Source: an uncultured Lachnospiraceae bacterium
GTDB lineage: Bacteria > Bacillota > Clostridia > Lachnospirales > Lachnospiraceae
Length of the DNA stretch: 64,000 nucleotides
Assembly: GCA_949840805.1 (NCBI GenBank)
Contig: CATKXR010000005.1
Span: 62,001-126,000 of the forward strand
Reading direction: 5' to 3'
Positions 8,416 to 16,458 of the stretch are shown here, piece after piece. Numbering within the stretch: the first letter of the stretch is position 1; each line of letters starts with the position of its first letter. The translations under genes were made by a program, and so were the position numbers. The notes under the pieces are model-generated. The model was not told the DNA's origin. It did not search any database and saw only the letters and a program-made list of their open reading frames with translations.

Positions 8416-11364
8416 TCAACTCAAAAACTGGCGTAGCACTTTCATCAATAAATCCATATCTATCGGCTTAGCGATGTGAGCGTTCATACCGCTCTTGAGC
8501 GCTCTCTGCTTATCTTCTTCCATGGCGTTCGCCGTCATCGCGATGATGGGAATCTTTTTCGCATCCCTGCGGCTCATCGCCCGGATCGCCTTTGTTGCCT
8601 CATACCCGTTCATGACAGGCATCTGCACATCCATCAGCACCGCATCGTAGTAGTCCTCAGCAGCTCTCTCCATCATATCCACCGCATCGGTCCCGTCCGG
8701 CGCCGATTCCACCACAAAACCCGCTTCCTCAAGGATGACTTCTGCGATCTCCCGGTTCAGCTCATTATCCTCCACCAAAAGAATCCTCCTGCCGCCAAAA
8801 TCGGCTTCCGTCCACACGGCTTTCTTTTCCTGTGGGCTTGTATCACCGATGCGGTTTGCTGCGAGGAGCGCCGCTTTCAGATCGGACATAAACAACGGCT
8901 TGGCGCAGAACGCCGTAACGCCTGCCTCCTTCGCCTCCTCCTCGATGTCCGTCCAGTCGTAGGCGGTAAGAATGATGATGGGCGTATCCGCCCCGACTGC
9001 ATTACGGATTTTCCTCGCGGTCTCAATTCCGCTGGTCTCCGGCATCTGCCAGTCAATGATATAGGTATGGTAGGGATCCCCCTCCATGCGGGCGGATTTG
9101 GCGCGGTAAATCGCTTCCCTGCCGGATGCCGTCCATTCAGAACGCATACCGATACTCTTTAACATTTTGCTCACACTGTCGCAGACATTGAGGTCGTCGT
9201 CCACAACCAAAGATCGAAGCCCGTTCAGCTCTTTGATCTGCGCTGCACTTTTTTCCACATCCTGAAGCTGAAGCGAAAGTCTGACCGTGAAGGTACTTCC
9301 CTTCCCAATCTCGCTCTCCACGGCAATCTCCCCGCCCATCATGTCAACGATGCTTTTCGTGATTGCCATACCAAGCCCGGCCCCCTGTATGCCGCTTTTT
9401 GTGGCGGTCGATTCCCGTTCAAAGGGCTCAAAAATGTGCTTCACAAACTCCTGCGACATGCCGATACCCGTATCCTTCACGACAAATACATAGTCACCCC
9501 AGCCATGCTTGAAGGTGGTGTGCTGGTAAATGCGAAAGCTCACGGTTCCGCCGGCCGGAGTATATTTGACAGCGTTTCCCATCAAATTGATAAAAATCTG
9601 GTTCAGCTTCAGCGGATCGGCGATCACATCTTCGTTGACCACATCAAACGTGTCGATAAACATCTCAAGCTGTTTGGCTTTCATCTGCGGCTGAATAATA
9701 TTGACCAGATTATGCATCAGTTCAGGAATATTGCACTCCTGATTATGAATTTGCAGCTTTCCGCTCTCAATACGGCTCATATCCAGAATATCGTTGATCA
9801 GCCCAAGCAAATGATTGCTGGATGAGAGAATCTTTTGAAGACAATCCCTCACCTGATCGGTACGGTCCATATGGCTTGCCGCAATCGTGGCAAAACCGAT
9901 GATCGCGTTCATAGGCGTGCGGATGTCGTGGCTCATGTTGGATAAGAAAGTGGTTTTTGCCTGATTAGCATGTTGTGCCTGGAACAGGGCATCCTGTAGG
10001 ATCTGCGTCTGTTCCTGCTGCTTCTCCACCTGTTCCGTGACGTTCTGGCGGACAAACAATATCCTGACGGGTACGCCGTTCCTCCGCTCCAGACACACTA
10101 CAATCATGTGTTCCCATTCTTCCCTGCCTTTGCGGGAGACATGGCATTCGTGGACAAGGAAATCCTCTGTCTTCAGATTTTCCCTGAGGGTGTCAGCCTG
10201 GGTGAACTCGCGGAACGCCTTTTTTCCCTCCTCTTCTATCACATCCGTCTCATGGATCTTCATCAGCTCGCTGTAGACGCCCTCCACCGGGATATTGGTA
10301 TTGATCGGGCCTGCCCCGGCCAGATAGGAATAATGGTTCTCATCCAGATCCACAACCAAATATCGGGAAGAAAACAGGATATTCACTCCCCGCAGCACAT
10401 CGTTGACAAACGTGTTCTCCGTCTCCAGCTTCTTCTGCTGATTTCTGGCATTCACCAGCAGAAAAGCAATATATATCAAAAACAGGCCCAGCAAGCCGCA
10501 TTCCAGCATCACGCCTGCCATGTTCGCCTTTGCCACCATCTCCTGCGTGATATTTTTGGGGAATGCCTGTACGAGAACATACTGATGGTCTGGCAGATCA
10601 ACTACACAAATATTGTCTGTCTGGCAGCTCTCTTCACACAAGAGAGTCGCTTCGCCTCCGTCCGTAAACACGCTCCGCGCCGCTTTAGCGGTCTCTGAAT
10701 CGATGATCCCCTCCTCTGTCAGGGAATCCAGCAAATCTTCCTCATAGATTTTGCCATTTGAGCTGGCAATCACCCTTCCCTCCTGGGTACAGAGAAATAC
10801 ATCGGCTTTCTCGCCAAAATAGCTGACCGTCAGCATGTCCCGCAGGTACTCCTCCGCAAAGTACATTCCGAGAAACACGCCCGCCGGTTCTCCCTTCATA
10901 TATACAGGGGCATAAAATATCATCATGGGTTTCCCGGTGATCCTGGATTTTTCCACGCTTGCAAGGCCGCTCTCTCCCTTCATACCTCGGGCAAAATACT
11001 CTCTGTCCGAACTGTTGCTCTCCTCCCCGTCAGACGCCAAATTAATGCCGTCCGCATTCGTAAAACTTACCGTGTCGAACGATGTATTTTCCTTCATCTT
11101 TTTCAAGGTATATGTATCAATCTTCAAATCGCTTGACCCCTCAGCGATCAGATAGGCGCTGTTGTGGAGCCGCTGCAGCGCGTTGTCAAATTCGCTTTCT
11201 ATGCGTTCAACCGTCTGCCTCGCGCTGTCTGCCGCATAGTTTTTGTTCTGTTCCTGAATACGGGCCCTGTTCTGTGTTGTGTAGTTAAAAAATAGGATAA
11301 GTACGGCAATCAAAATCAGGAATGCATATATGATAAGCTGCCGTGTTTTGATGTTTTGTCTCAT
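8416..11364 (-). CDS. membrane hybrid sensor histidine kinase with two receiver domains
   Basis: A 982-residue sensor. It has a transmembrane helix near residues 10-27, an extracellular Cache-like sensor (about 30-280), and a second helix near 288-305. A PAS-like region (about 320-445) is followed by the HisKA phosphoacceptor in FLSNMSHDIRTPMNAI (His near 479), a HATPase domain with N and G boxes (DTGIGM, GAGLGM), and two receiver domains (LVVDDDLN ... DWQMPE; LLVEDNELN ... MDVQMPVMNG). It has no DNA-binding output, so the signal must pass to a separate protein or be regulated inside the phosphorelay. An in-frame TTG at 11385 with GGAGG 15 bases upstream is an alternative start. It is a stand-alone gene, and its ligand is unknown. 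Confidence 0.9.
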   Translation of the reverse strand: MRQNIKTRQLIIYAFLILIAVLILFFNYTTQNRARIQEQNKNYAADSARQTVERIESEFDNALQRLHNSAYLIAEGSSDLKIDTYTLKKMKENTSFDTVSFTNADGINLASDGEESNSSDREYFARGMKGESGLASVEKSRITGKPMMIFYAPVYMKGEPAGVFLGMYFAEEYLRDMLTVSYFGEKADVFLCTQEGRVIASSNGKIYEEDLLDSLTEEGIIDSETAKAARSVFTDGGEATLLCEESCQTDNICVVDLPDHQYVLVQAFPKNITQEMVAKANMAGVMLECGLLGLFLIYIAFLLVNARNQQKKLETENTFVNDVLRGVNILFSSRYLVVDLDENHYSYLAGAGPINTNIPVEGVYSELMKIHETDVIEEEGKKAFREFTQADTLRENLKTEDFLVHECHVSRKGREEWEHMIVVCLERRNGVPVRILFVRQNVTEQVEKQQEQTQILQDALFQAQHANQAKTTFLSNMSHDIRTPMNAIIGFATIAASHMDRTDQVRDCLQKILSSSNHLLGLINDILDMSRIESGKLQIHNQECNIPELMHNLVNIIQPQMKAKQLEMFIDTFDVVNEDVIADPLKLNQIFINLMGNAVKYTPAGGTVSFRIYQHTTFKHGWGDYVFVVKDTGIGMSQEFVKHIFEPFERESTATKSGIQGAGLGMAITKSIVDMMGGEIAVESEIGKGSTFTVRLSLQLQDVEKSAAQIKELNGLRSLVVDDDLNVCDSVSKMLKSIGMRSEWTASGREAIYRAKSARMEGDPYHTYIIDWQMPETSGIETARKIRNAVGADTPIIILTAYDWTDIEEEAKEAGVTAFCAKPLFMSDLKAALLAANRIGDTSPQEKKAVWTEADFGGRRILLVEDNELNREIAEVILEEAGFVVESAPDGTDAVDMMERAAEDYYDAVLMDVQMPVMNGYEATKAIRAMSRRDAKKIPIIAMTANAMEEDKQRALKSGMNAHIAKPIDMDLLMKVLRQFLS

Positions 11365-11547
11365 TTGACTTCTGACTTCGCGCAAAACACCTGCGCTATT
11401 CCTCCCGTTTATAAAATCAATTTACAATCAGTCTGTTGAACCTGCCTATATCCAGATGCAGGAAAGCGAGACCAAGTAATTGAAACTAATTGTACAGCAA
11501 AACTCCCGTCTTGACAAGCCCTCTGCCAAACCTGAAGTCCTGGCTTT

Positions 11548-11568
11548 GGAGGCAGAAAATATGCCTCC
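11548..11568. other. small hairpin, GGAGGC/GCCTCC
   Basis: A 6-bp perfect inverted repeat with a 9-base AT-rich loop, followed on the plus strand by TCTTTATTT. It may be a weak terminator. The surrounding stretch 11386-11637 holds no other recognisable feature. Confidence 0.35.
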
Positions 11569-11637
11569 TCTTTATTTACGCAATATATTCATCCACCGTT
11601 TCGGGCGCTTTCCCGCAGTAATGGCTCTGCTCCTGCC

Positions 11638-11874
11638 TCATTCCCATTCCCTGACCGTCACCAGAATCCTGTCCCCCGGCCGCTTCCCTATCCGGGAACG
11701 GATATCCTTACGAACGCCGATAATATAACACACACTCCCGTCAGCATTCTTCACGCCCATATTCACAACACTTCCATCATACGGCTCCCCGTCAAACGTG
11801 GCGTGTACTTTCACCCTTCCCCGCAAAAAGCACCAGCCCTTCCAGACTGATGCCTTCCCTGAATCTAACAACAA
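11638..11874 (-). pseudogene. DUF1905 protein, N-terminally truncated
   Basis: The C-terminal ~60 residues match the DUF1905 beta-barrel pattern (GRVKVHATFDGEPYDGS, then IIGVRKDIRSRIGKRPGD). A complete member normally has about 30-40 more residues before the GRVKV strand. Here the sequence before that point (LLDSGKASVWKGWCFLR) does not fit, the only available start is a TTG without a good ribosome site, and the stop codon of the GNAT gene lies 19 bp upstream. I read this as a remnant left by a deletion. DUF1905 domains occur in small proteins of unknown function; no role is proposed. Confidence 0.55.
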
Positions 11875-11892
11875 ACCTTCCCAAAACCGACG

Positions 11893-12339
11893 CTATTCCT
11901 CCAGCTTCATGTATAAAAGAGGATACGGGTTCCCCTGCTCATCACAATCCGTCCGTTTAAACACCCGAAACCCCATACGCTCATAAAACCCTTTTGCCTG
12001 TGGGTTCTGCTCATTCACCGCCAGCTCATTGACGCCATAAGCATCCATCCCATATCCAAGCAGCGTCTTTCCAAATCCCCTGCCCCTCTCTTCGCCGGAA
12101 ACAAACAGCATTTCCAATTTTCTCCCGTCAATCCCCATAAAAGCGGCAGGAACCCCTCCGTTATTCTCTCCAACAACCAAATGCGGTATCTCCCTTATTG
12201 CCTGCGGAACATACCCCTTGATCTTCTCTATCTCACTGTCCGATAAAAACAAATGCGTCGCCCGCACAGATCCTTCCCAAATTTCCAGCAACTGCCGTAC
12301 CATAAGCGGCGTTCTTTCTTTCACCTCAACTATCTTCAT
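11893..12339 (-). CDS. GNAT-family N-acetyltransferase
   Basis: A 148-residue acetyl-CoA-dependent acetyltransferase. The motif A pyrophosphate loop reads ERGRGFGKTLL, followed by the motif B region LAVNEQNPQAKGFYERMGF. The start at 12339 (MKIVEVKE) has AGGA five bases upstream; a longer frame to 12426 lacks a ribosome site. Substrates of this family cannot be predicted from sequence; related small single-domain members act on antibiotics, amino acids or proteins. It stands alone, followed by the DUF1905 remnant. Confidence 0.85.
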   Translation of the reverse strand: MKIVEVKERTPLMVRQLLEIWEGSVRATHLFLSDSEIEKIKGYVPQAIREIPHLVVGENNGGVPAAFMGIDGRKLEMLFVSGEERGRGFGKTLLGYGMDAYGVNELAVNEQNPQAKGFYERMGFRVFKRTDCDEQGNPYPLLYMKLEE

Positions 12340-12655
12340 TTTTTCCTGCCCTCCATTCAGCCATATCTTCCACAGACAGAAAACCAACATGTTCCTGTGC
12401 TTCTCCTCCCGCTTCTGCTGTTTCAATCAAACATCCGCCGCTTCTCGTCTTCCTTCTGCTCCCTGCCGGCCTGCCCGCGTTCCGTCTTCCTCTCTTCCCT
12501 CTGCAACTGCATCGCCTATTATCTCCTTCACGATCACAGCAGATAATTATTTTCCCTATTCGCAGCCTGCAGGGCAACCCGCCAAAAGGCACCTCCAAGA
12601 GATGCCTTCCCATACAGAATCAATCCACGGAAAAACTGGAATCTGTACCCGTCTG
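12340..12655. other. intergenic, no gene recognised
   Basis: This 316-bp stretch between the GNAT gene and the DUF4180 gene holds only short frames with biased, unconvincing composition. I see no RNA gene, repeat or clear promoter. Confidence 0.5.
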
Positions 12656-13024
12656 TTATTGTGTCCCTGTCAGCTTCTGCACCGCCTCTTCCTTCGTTGA
12701 CACAAAGAAAAAGTCCTTCCCATGGTTCGACTCATAAATAAAATCTTTCAGCGGCTTGCTGGTATAATGCGAATAATCCCCGTAAACAGCCACCTTTATA
12801 TGATAATTCATAAACTTCTGGAGAATCTCACCCGCCATACCCGTACTAAGGATGAAAAAATCTCCGCATATCACATCTTTATCAATGACAATCCGCTCCG
12901 CGCCCGTCTCATACTTCACAGTCATTGCCAGGTCCAGAGCCGACTGCGTATCAACAATTACCATCTCGTCACCGGAAACGACTGCAAGATCAATCCCGTT
13001 ATCCTTCAAATATTCAATATTCAT
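12656..13024 (-). CDS. DUF4180 domain protein
   Basis: A 122-residue single-domain protein whose central segment, FFILSTGMAGEILQKFMNYH followed by VAVYGDYSHYTSKPLKDFIYESN, matches the DUF4180 pattern well and has the usual family length. The function is unknown; the fold is thought to resemble STAS-like alpha/beta proteins, which I cannot verify here. It is monocistronic, with no strong context. Confidence 0.82.
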   Translation of the reverse strand: MNIEYLKDNGIDLAVVSGDEMVIVDTQSALDLAMTVKYETGAERIVIDKDVICGDFFILSTGMAGEILQKFMNYHIKVAVYGDYSHYTSKPLKDFIYESNHGKDFFFVSTKEEAVQKLTGTQ

Positions 13025-13116
13025 AATGTTCTCCTAACTCAAACCTACAGTACAAATTCCAGTTGAAAATAGATTCTACAGGACAACACATAACTTGTCA
13101 AGCACCATTTTCACAG

Positions 13117-13272
13117 TCATCCCGTAATACGGCGCCGCCGCTGAAATTCGTAGTAAACCCCATCCTCTTCCACACTTTCACAGACAATATCCGCCTCTTT
13201 TTTCATCCGAATCAATTCCGAATTGGAAAGCTGGGCCGGTACAAAAACTGAGTTCTTTCTGAACTGTGCCAT
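13117..13272 (-). CDS. small hypothetical protein, 51 aa
   Basis: A short frame starting ATG at 13272, 47 bp after the MATE stop codon on the same strand. Its composition looks protein-like and charged (for example LIRMKKEADIVCESVEEDG, ending in an Arg run). The ribosome site is weak. It could be the last cistron of the marR-MATE operon or a fragment of a larger lost gene. I do not recognise a family. Confidence 0.35.
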   Translation of the reverse strand: MAQFRKNSVFVPAQLSNSELIRMKKEADIVCESVEEDGVYYEFQRRRRITG

Positions 13273-13318
13273 TTATGGCATTTCTTTTTATTCCCAATTG
13301 CTATGTTTTCTTGATTCC

Positions 13319-14683
13319 CTATGCTTCACTTGGCGTTTCAGTTTTCTGTGTGCTTAACTTTTTGTATGTGCCGGCATACAAAACAGCAGCAAGCAATATC
13401 GAAAGAATGTCAGCCACCGGCTGCGCCCAAATTAACCCGGTAAGTCCTAAAACCGCTTTCAGAACGAACAGGGCGGGGATGAAAATGATTCCCTGTCTGC
13501 TCAGATTGATAACCAATGAAGCCGTGGCGGCTCCCATAGCCTGCAAAGCGTTGGTAAGGACATAGAACACGCCGAACATAAAGCTGGTCGTAAGTAAGAT
13601 TTTCGCAAACCGGACGGCATAATCAAAGGCTGTGGCATCGGTTAAAAATGCGCTGACAATCTGATTTGTAAAAAGATAGCAGATCACGGTCAATACCACG
13701 CCTAAGATCAGGGAAAACATCATAGAAAACCGAAACACATCCCTGAACCGTTTCCACAGCTTTGCGCCTACGCAATATCCCAGCAAAGGCTGTATGCCCT
13801 GCCCCAGCCCCATACATACCATGCCTGTGATCGTTACCACCTTCATGGCAACGCCCATTCCGGCAATCGCCATATCGCCGTATTCCGCCATCTGGCTGTT
13901 GATAATGATCTGGGAGACGCTCATCAGCATAGAGCCTAACGCGGCGGGTACGCCGATGACAAGAACGCTGCTGCATACTTTTTCTTTCAGGGTAAAATCT
14001 TTCAGCCGGATACTAAGGCTTGATTTTCCACAGAGAAAATAGGAAATGTAATATCCTGCCCCGATCACGTTCCCGATTACGGTGGCGATAGCAGCTCCGG
14101 CGATGTTCCACCCAAAACCCAGAATCATAATCGGGTCAAGGATTACGTTCAGCAAATTTCCTAAAAGCTGACCCATCATGGCCTTTCCGGATTCTCCCTC
14201 TGTACGGATCACATTGGCGTAACAGTTGGAGATCAGCACAAAAGGCCCGCTGCACACAACAATGACCAGATAGGTTTTGGCTAAATCCCATGTATCGGAG
14301 CTTGCCCCGATCAGAGAAAGTATGGGTTCCATAAAGATCAGAAACAGCGCCGCCATAACCACACCCACAATCACACAGCCCCACATACAGAAAGAGCATA
14401 CTTTCTTTGCATAGTCCATTCTTCCCTCTCCCAACGCGCGGGAGATAACGGAAGTACCTCCGATTCCAAACGCTGTCCCCACTGCCATAAACATCAGAAA
14501 TACAGGCGTTGCAAGGGAAACCGCGGCAACCTGCAATGCGTCATGGGTCTGGCCGATAAAGAAGGTATCAGCTAGATTGTAGACTAATACCATGAGCATG
14601 GCCGCCATAGCGGGCAGGGCGTTCTTAAATACCGCTTTGGGTACGGGCATTGATTCAAATACTTCCAGTGATTTCTGTTCCAT
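13319..14683 (-). CDS. MATE-family multidrug efflux transporter
   Basis: A 454-residue inner-membrane antiporter with about twelve hydrophobic segments in two MatE halves, the normal length for the family. It would export cationic drugs or metabolites using a Na+ or H+ gradient. AAGGAGG precedes the ATG at 14683. It is transcribed after a MarR repressor gene 79 bp upstream. The gap between them carries a hairpin and a second copy of the operator-like sequence seen at the marR promoter, so expression is probably induced when MarR is released by a ligand. The substrate is not predictable. Confidence 0.94.
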   Translation of the reverse strand: MEQKSLEVFESMPVPKAVFKNALPAMAAMLMVLVYNLADTFFIGQTHDALQVAAVSLATPVFLMFMAVGTAFGIGGTSVISRALGEGRMDYAKKVCSFCMWGCVIVGVVMAALFLIFMEPILSLIGASSDTWDLAKTYLVIVVCSGPFVLISNCYANVIRTEGESGKAMMGQLLGNLLNVILDPIMILGFGWNIAGAAIATVIGNVIGAGYYISYFLCGKSSLSIRLKDFTLKEKVCSSVLVIGVPAALGSMLMSVSQIIINSQMAEYGDMAIAGMGVAMKVVTITGMVCMGLGQGIQPLLGYCVGAKLWKRFRDVFRFSMMFSLILGVVLTVICYLFTNQIVSAFLTDATAFDYAVRFAKILLTTSFMFGVFYVLTNALQAMGAATASLVINLSRQGIIFIPALFVLKAVLGLTGLIWAQPVADILSILLAAVLYAGTYKKLSTQKTETPSEA

Positions 14684-14705
14684 AAATTTTCCTCCTTACA
14701 CGCTT

Positions 14706-14725
14706 ATCAAAAGCAAGCTATCGAT
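14706..14725. promoter_or_regulatory. MarR operator-like site before MATE
   Basis: The 20-mer ATCAAAAGCAAGCTATCGAT matches 17 of 20 bases of ATCAAAAGCAGGCTGTCAAT at the marR promoter (15227-15246). The -35 and -10 positions here are degenerate (TCGATA, GTGTAA), so it looks like a decayed duplicate of the promoter-operator that has kept the protein-binding part. Confidence 0.55.
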
Positions 14726-14737
14726 TTGTCTGGGATA

Positions 14738-14763
14738 AATGCCCGCAGGCTTGACGGGCATTT
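14738..14763 (-). terminator. hairpin between marR and MATE
   Basis: AAATGCCCG pairs perfectly with CGGGCATTT across an 8-base loop and overlaps the marR stop codon. No T-run follows on the minus strand, so it may stabilise the upstream message or attenuate rather than fully terminate. Confidence 0.5.
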
Positions 14764-15187
14764 ATTTCATGTTTTCGTATATCCGTTGGAGCAGATTGTG
14801 AAACATGGTCTGTTCTTCTTCAGATAAACCGCGAAACATGGTTTGTTCCAGTTTTTCAATATTCTCCGCAGCGTCCTGGCAGCATTTTTCACCCGCCGGG
14901 GTGATCCGGACAAGCTTCATTCTCTTGTCGTATGGGTCGGTAAAACAGTCCACCAGTTTCTTTAATGCAAGCCGGTTTACGATTCCGGCGCAAGTGGATT
15001 GCGCTACCCCTAAAATGCGTTCCAGTTCTTTAAATGAATAGGTCTTTTCGTCTTTTTCGTTCAGTGACAGCAGCACCCATACCTGAACCATAGTCAAGTC
15101 GTTCTGACGCAAGGAATTATTTGCCTGTCTTTCAATTGCGTCATTAAGCTGTTTTATGAGTTGCCCGCTGGTAGGGTTATCGTTCAA
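14762..15187 (-). CDS. MarR-family transcriptional regulator
   Basis: A winged-helix regulator of 141 residues. The DNA-binding domain is visible at about 45-115: YSFKELERILGVAQSTCAGI is the recognition region, and the Asp-Arg wing motif appears as DPYDKRMKLVRITPAG. I place the start at the TTG at 15187 because AAAGGAGG lies seven bases upstream; an in-frame TTG at 15211 lies ahead of that site. It probably represses itself and the MATE pump: its promoter is a perfect sigma-A promoter covered by an inverted repeat whose half-site recurs before the MATE gene. Confidence 0.9.
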   Translation of the reverse strand: MNDNPTSGQLIKQLNDAIERQANNSLRQNDLTMVQVWVLLSLNEKDEKTYSFKELERILGVAQSTCAGIVNRLALKKLVDCFTDPYDKRMKLVRITPAGEKCCQDAAENIEKLEQTMFRGLSEEEQTMFHNLLQRIYENMK

Positions 15188-15216
15188 TTTGGCACCTCCT
15201 TTCCCTTTCAAGAGGA

Positions 15217-15259
15217 ATTATAGCATATCAAAAGCAGGCTGTCAATATCTTGCTTTTGA
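15217..15259 (-). promoter_or_regulatory. marR promoter with overlapping operator
   Basis: On the minus strand TTGACA (15245-15240), 17 bp, TATAAT (15222-15217), a perfect consensus. The inverted repeat TCAAAAGCA (15228-15236) and TGCTTTTGA (15251-15259) brackets the -35 box, the layout expected of an autorepressed regulator. Confidence 0.8.
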
Positions 15260-15388
15260 ATTTGTTTTGTGATAACTATGGAGCAGGATAGATAGCCACA
15301 ATTTCATATTTTATCAAAGAATCTGTCTCCATGATCTTATACTAACCCACTTCGTCAGGTATTTTAAGCCTGCCTAATATCTCAGCAC

Positions 15389-15429
15389 AAAAATAAAGGG
15401 CTGCAGAAAATAATGACTTTTTCACAGCC
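15389..15429 (-). terminator. terminator after the HTH gene
   Basis: On the minus strand GGCTGT pairs with GCAGCC across an AT-rich loop and is followed by CTTTATTTTT. It lies about 37 bp after the HTH stop codon. Confidence 0.6.
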
Positions 15430-15465
15430 TCAATAATTACAAATTTTATATTCCCAATTCCGCTT

Positions 15466-15690
15466 TTAATGATACACAACAATATCATTCATTGGAACGC
15501 CGAATAGCACACTCATTGCCACCATATTGTCAAGAGATGGCAGGGACTCCCCATGGAGCCACTTATAAATGGCATTGGTGGTGGCAAACCCAAAATATTC
15601 CTTCAGGTAAGCCACGCTGAATCCCAGCTCCTTCCTCAATGTATTGATCCTGTCGCCGGTAGCCACCGGGTCTATCACAGGGTAACTCAT
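15466..15690 (-). CDS. small XRE-type helix-turn-helix protein
   Basis: A 74-residue protein that is almost entirely one Cro/CI-like HTH: DRINTLRKELGFSVAYLKEY, then NAIYKWLHGESLPSLDNMVA, the usual recognition helix and trailing helix. AAAGGAG precedes the start. It follows the 35-residue peptide gene by 74 bp on the same strand and may be co-transcribed with the tRNA array region. No partner toxin is visible, so a regulatory role is more likely than an antitoxin role, but neither is shown. Confidence 0.82.
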   Translation of the reverse strand: MSYPVIDPVATGDRINTLRKELGFSVAYLKEYFGFATTNAIYKWLHGESLPSLDNMVAMSVLFGVPMNDIVVYH

Positions 15691-15764
15691 GTCATGCTCT
15701 CCTTTCTGAATAAAACATCCCCTTCCTTATGGGCGGATACTCAGACGGAGGCCATTTAAGGGCT

Positions 15765-15872
15765 TTATATTCCGGGGCTCAGGCACCATAAGGACAACGC
15801 AAATAAACGCTTCTGATAAGCGCTTTTCTGCTTCAGCTTCCTTTGGTGTTTTCGCCTATGTGTTCCGGACAT
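15765..15872 (-). CDS. Lys/Gln-rich micro-peptide, 35 aa
   Basis: Begins ATG at 15872 after GGGGGAAGGAAAG. The peptide starts MSGTHRRKHQRKLKQKSAYQ and ends LWCLSPGI; five Lys and three Gln fall within its first 21 residues. Its middle (KQKSAYQKRLFALSLW) aligns with KQQKRACGKRAFVMGAW of the peptide at 16459-16602, so the two are probably paralogous. It lies 48 bp downstream of a tRNA-Gln gene and upstream of an HTH gene, all on one strand. I know of no described function. Confidence 0.5.
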   Translation of the reverse strand: MSGTHRRKHQRKLKQKSAYQKRLFALSLWCLSPGI

Positions 15873-15920
15873 CTTTCCTTCCCCCTGTCATTTCTTTAAA
15901 TTAATCATAACCACTTAAAG

Positions 15921-15992
15921 CAGGGATAAACCGGCTCGAACGGTTCCAGCGGGAGTCAAATTCCCGTGCGCTGCCATCTACGCTATATCCCC
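15921..15992 (-). tRNA. tRNA-Gln (TTG)
   Basis: A 72-nt cloverleaf with acceptor GGGGATA/TATCCCT (G-T at position 1), D arm GCG/CGC, anticodon stem CGGGA/TCCCG around loop ATTTGAC (anticodon TTG), T arm AACCG/CGGTT with TTCGAGC, and discriminator G. CCA is not encoded. Confidence 0.85.
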
Positions 15993-16005
15993 TCTATCCA
16001 TCTAA

Positions 16006-16049
16006 GGACAATGAGCTAAGGCCAAACTGCCTGACCTTGGTGACTGTCC
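16006..16049. other. 44-nt hairpin between the two tRNA-Gln genes
   Basis: GGACA at one end pairs with TGTCC at the other (extendable to 7 bp with a wobble), and an inner stem CCAA/TTGG is present. It is not a full cloverleaf. It could be a processing signal or a decayed tRNA. Confidence 0.3.
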
Positions 16050-16098
16050 CCGAACTCCAATCCCTATAATCTGCCACATATACCGGCTTCCTTAGAAA

Positions 16099-16169
16099 CT
16101 GCGGATAAAGGAATCGAACCTCTGCCTGCCGGGTCAGAGCCGGCCGCGCTCCCTCTACGCCAATCCGCA
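16099..16169 (-). tRNA. tRNA-Gln (CTG)
   Basis: A 71-nt cloverleaf with acceptor TGCGGAT/ATCCGCA, short D arm GCG/CGC, anticodon stem GCCGG/CCGGC around CTCTGAC (anticodon CTG), T arm AGAGG/CCTTT with TTCGATT, and discriminator G. The U1-A72 pair and G73 are usual for tRNA-Gln. CCA is not encoded. Confidence 0.82.
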
Positions 16170-16219
16170 TTCTTAAGTTTCATATCCAGGACACCTCCGT
16201 CCAGCCGCACATCGGTGCG

Positions 16220-16292
16220 TGCGTGTGGTGGGGCTCGAACCCACGGCTTACCGGTTAAAAGCCGGTTACTCTTCCGACTGAGTTACACACGC
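16220..16292 (-). tRNA. tRNA-Lys (TTT)
   Basis: A 73-nt cloverleaf with acceptor GCGTGTG/CACACGC, anticodon stem ACCGG/CCGGT around CTTTTAA (anticodon TTT), T arm GTGGG/CCCAC with TTCGAGC, and discriminator A. CCA is not encoded. It is only 4 bp from the next tRNA. Confidence 0.9.
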
Positions 16293-16296
16293 CCAG

Positions 16297-16369
16297 TGCG
16301 CATACAGGGAATCGAACCCTGAACCTGCCGGTTAAGAGCCGGCTGCTCTGCCAGTTAAGCTATATGCGC
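16297..16369 (-). tRNA. tRNA-Lys (CTT)
   Basis: A 73-nt cloverleaf with acceptor GCGCATA/TATGCGC, D arm GCTT/GAGC, anticodon stem GCCGG/CCGGC around CTCTTAA (anticodon CTT), T arm CAGGG/CCCTG with TTCGATT, and discriminator A. CCA is not encoded. Confidence 0.9.
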
Positions 16370-16409
16370 GTATCGGAACTAAACCCTTTCTGGTGTATTT
16401 TTCCGCACG

Positions 16410-16442
16410 AAAAAACCGCCTAGCCATCACGGATAAGCGGTC
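16410..16442 (-). terminator. terminator between the 47-aa peptide and the tRNA array
   Basis: On the minus strand GACCGC pairs with GGCGGT, followed by six T. It follows the 47-residue peptide gene and precedes the tRNAs, so the tRNAs either depend on read-through or have a promoter I could not recognise in 16370-16410. Confidence 0.65.
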
Positions 16443-16458
16443 TACAGTTCCATAAAAT

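Noticed and set aside
12326..12613. 95-codon minus-strand frame
   Set aside because: Biased Arg/Gly/Cys composition and overlap with the start of the GNAT gene suggest it is not coding.
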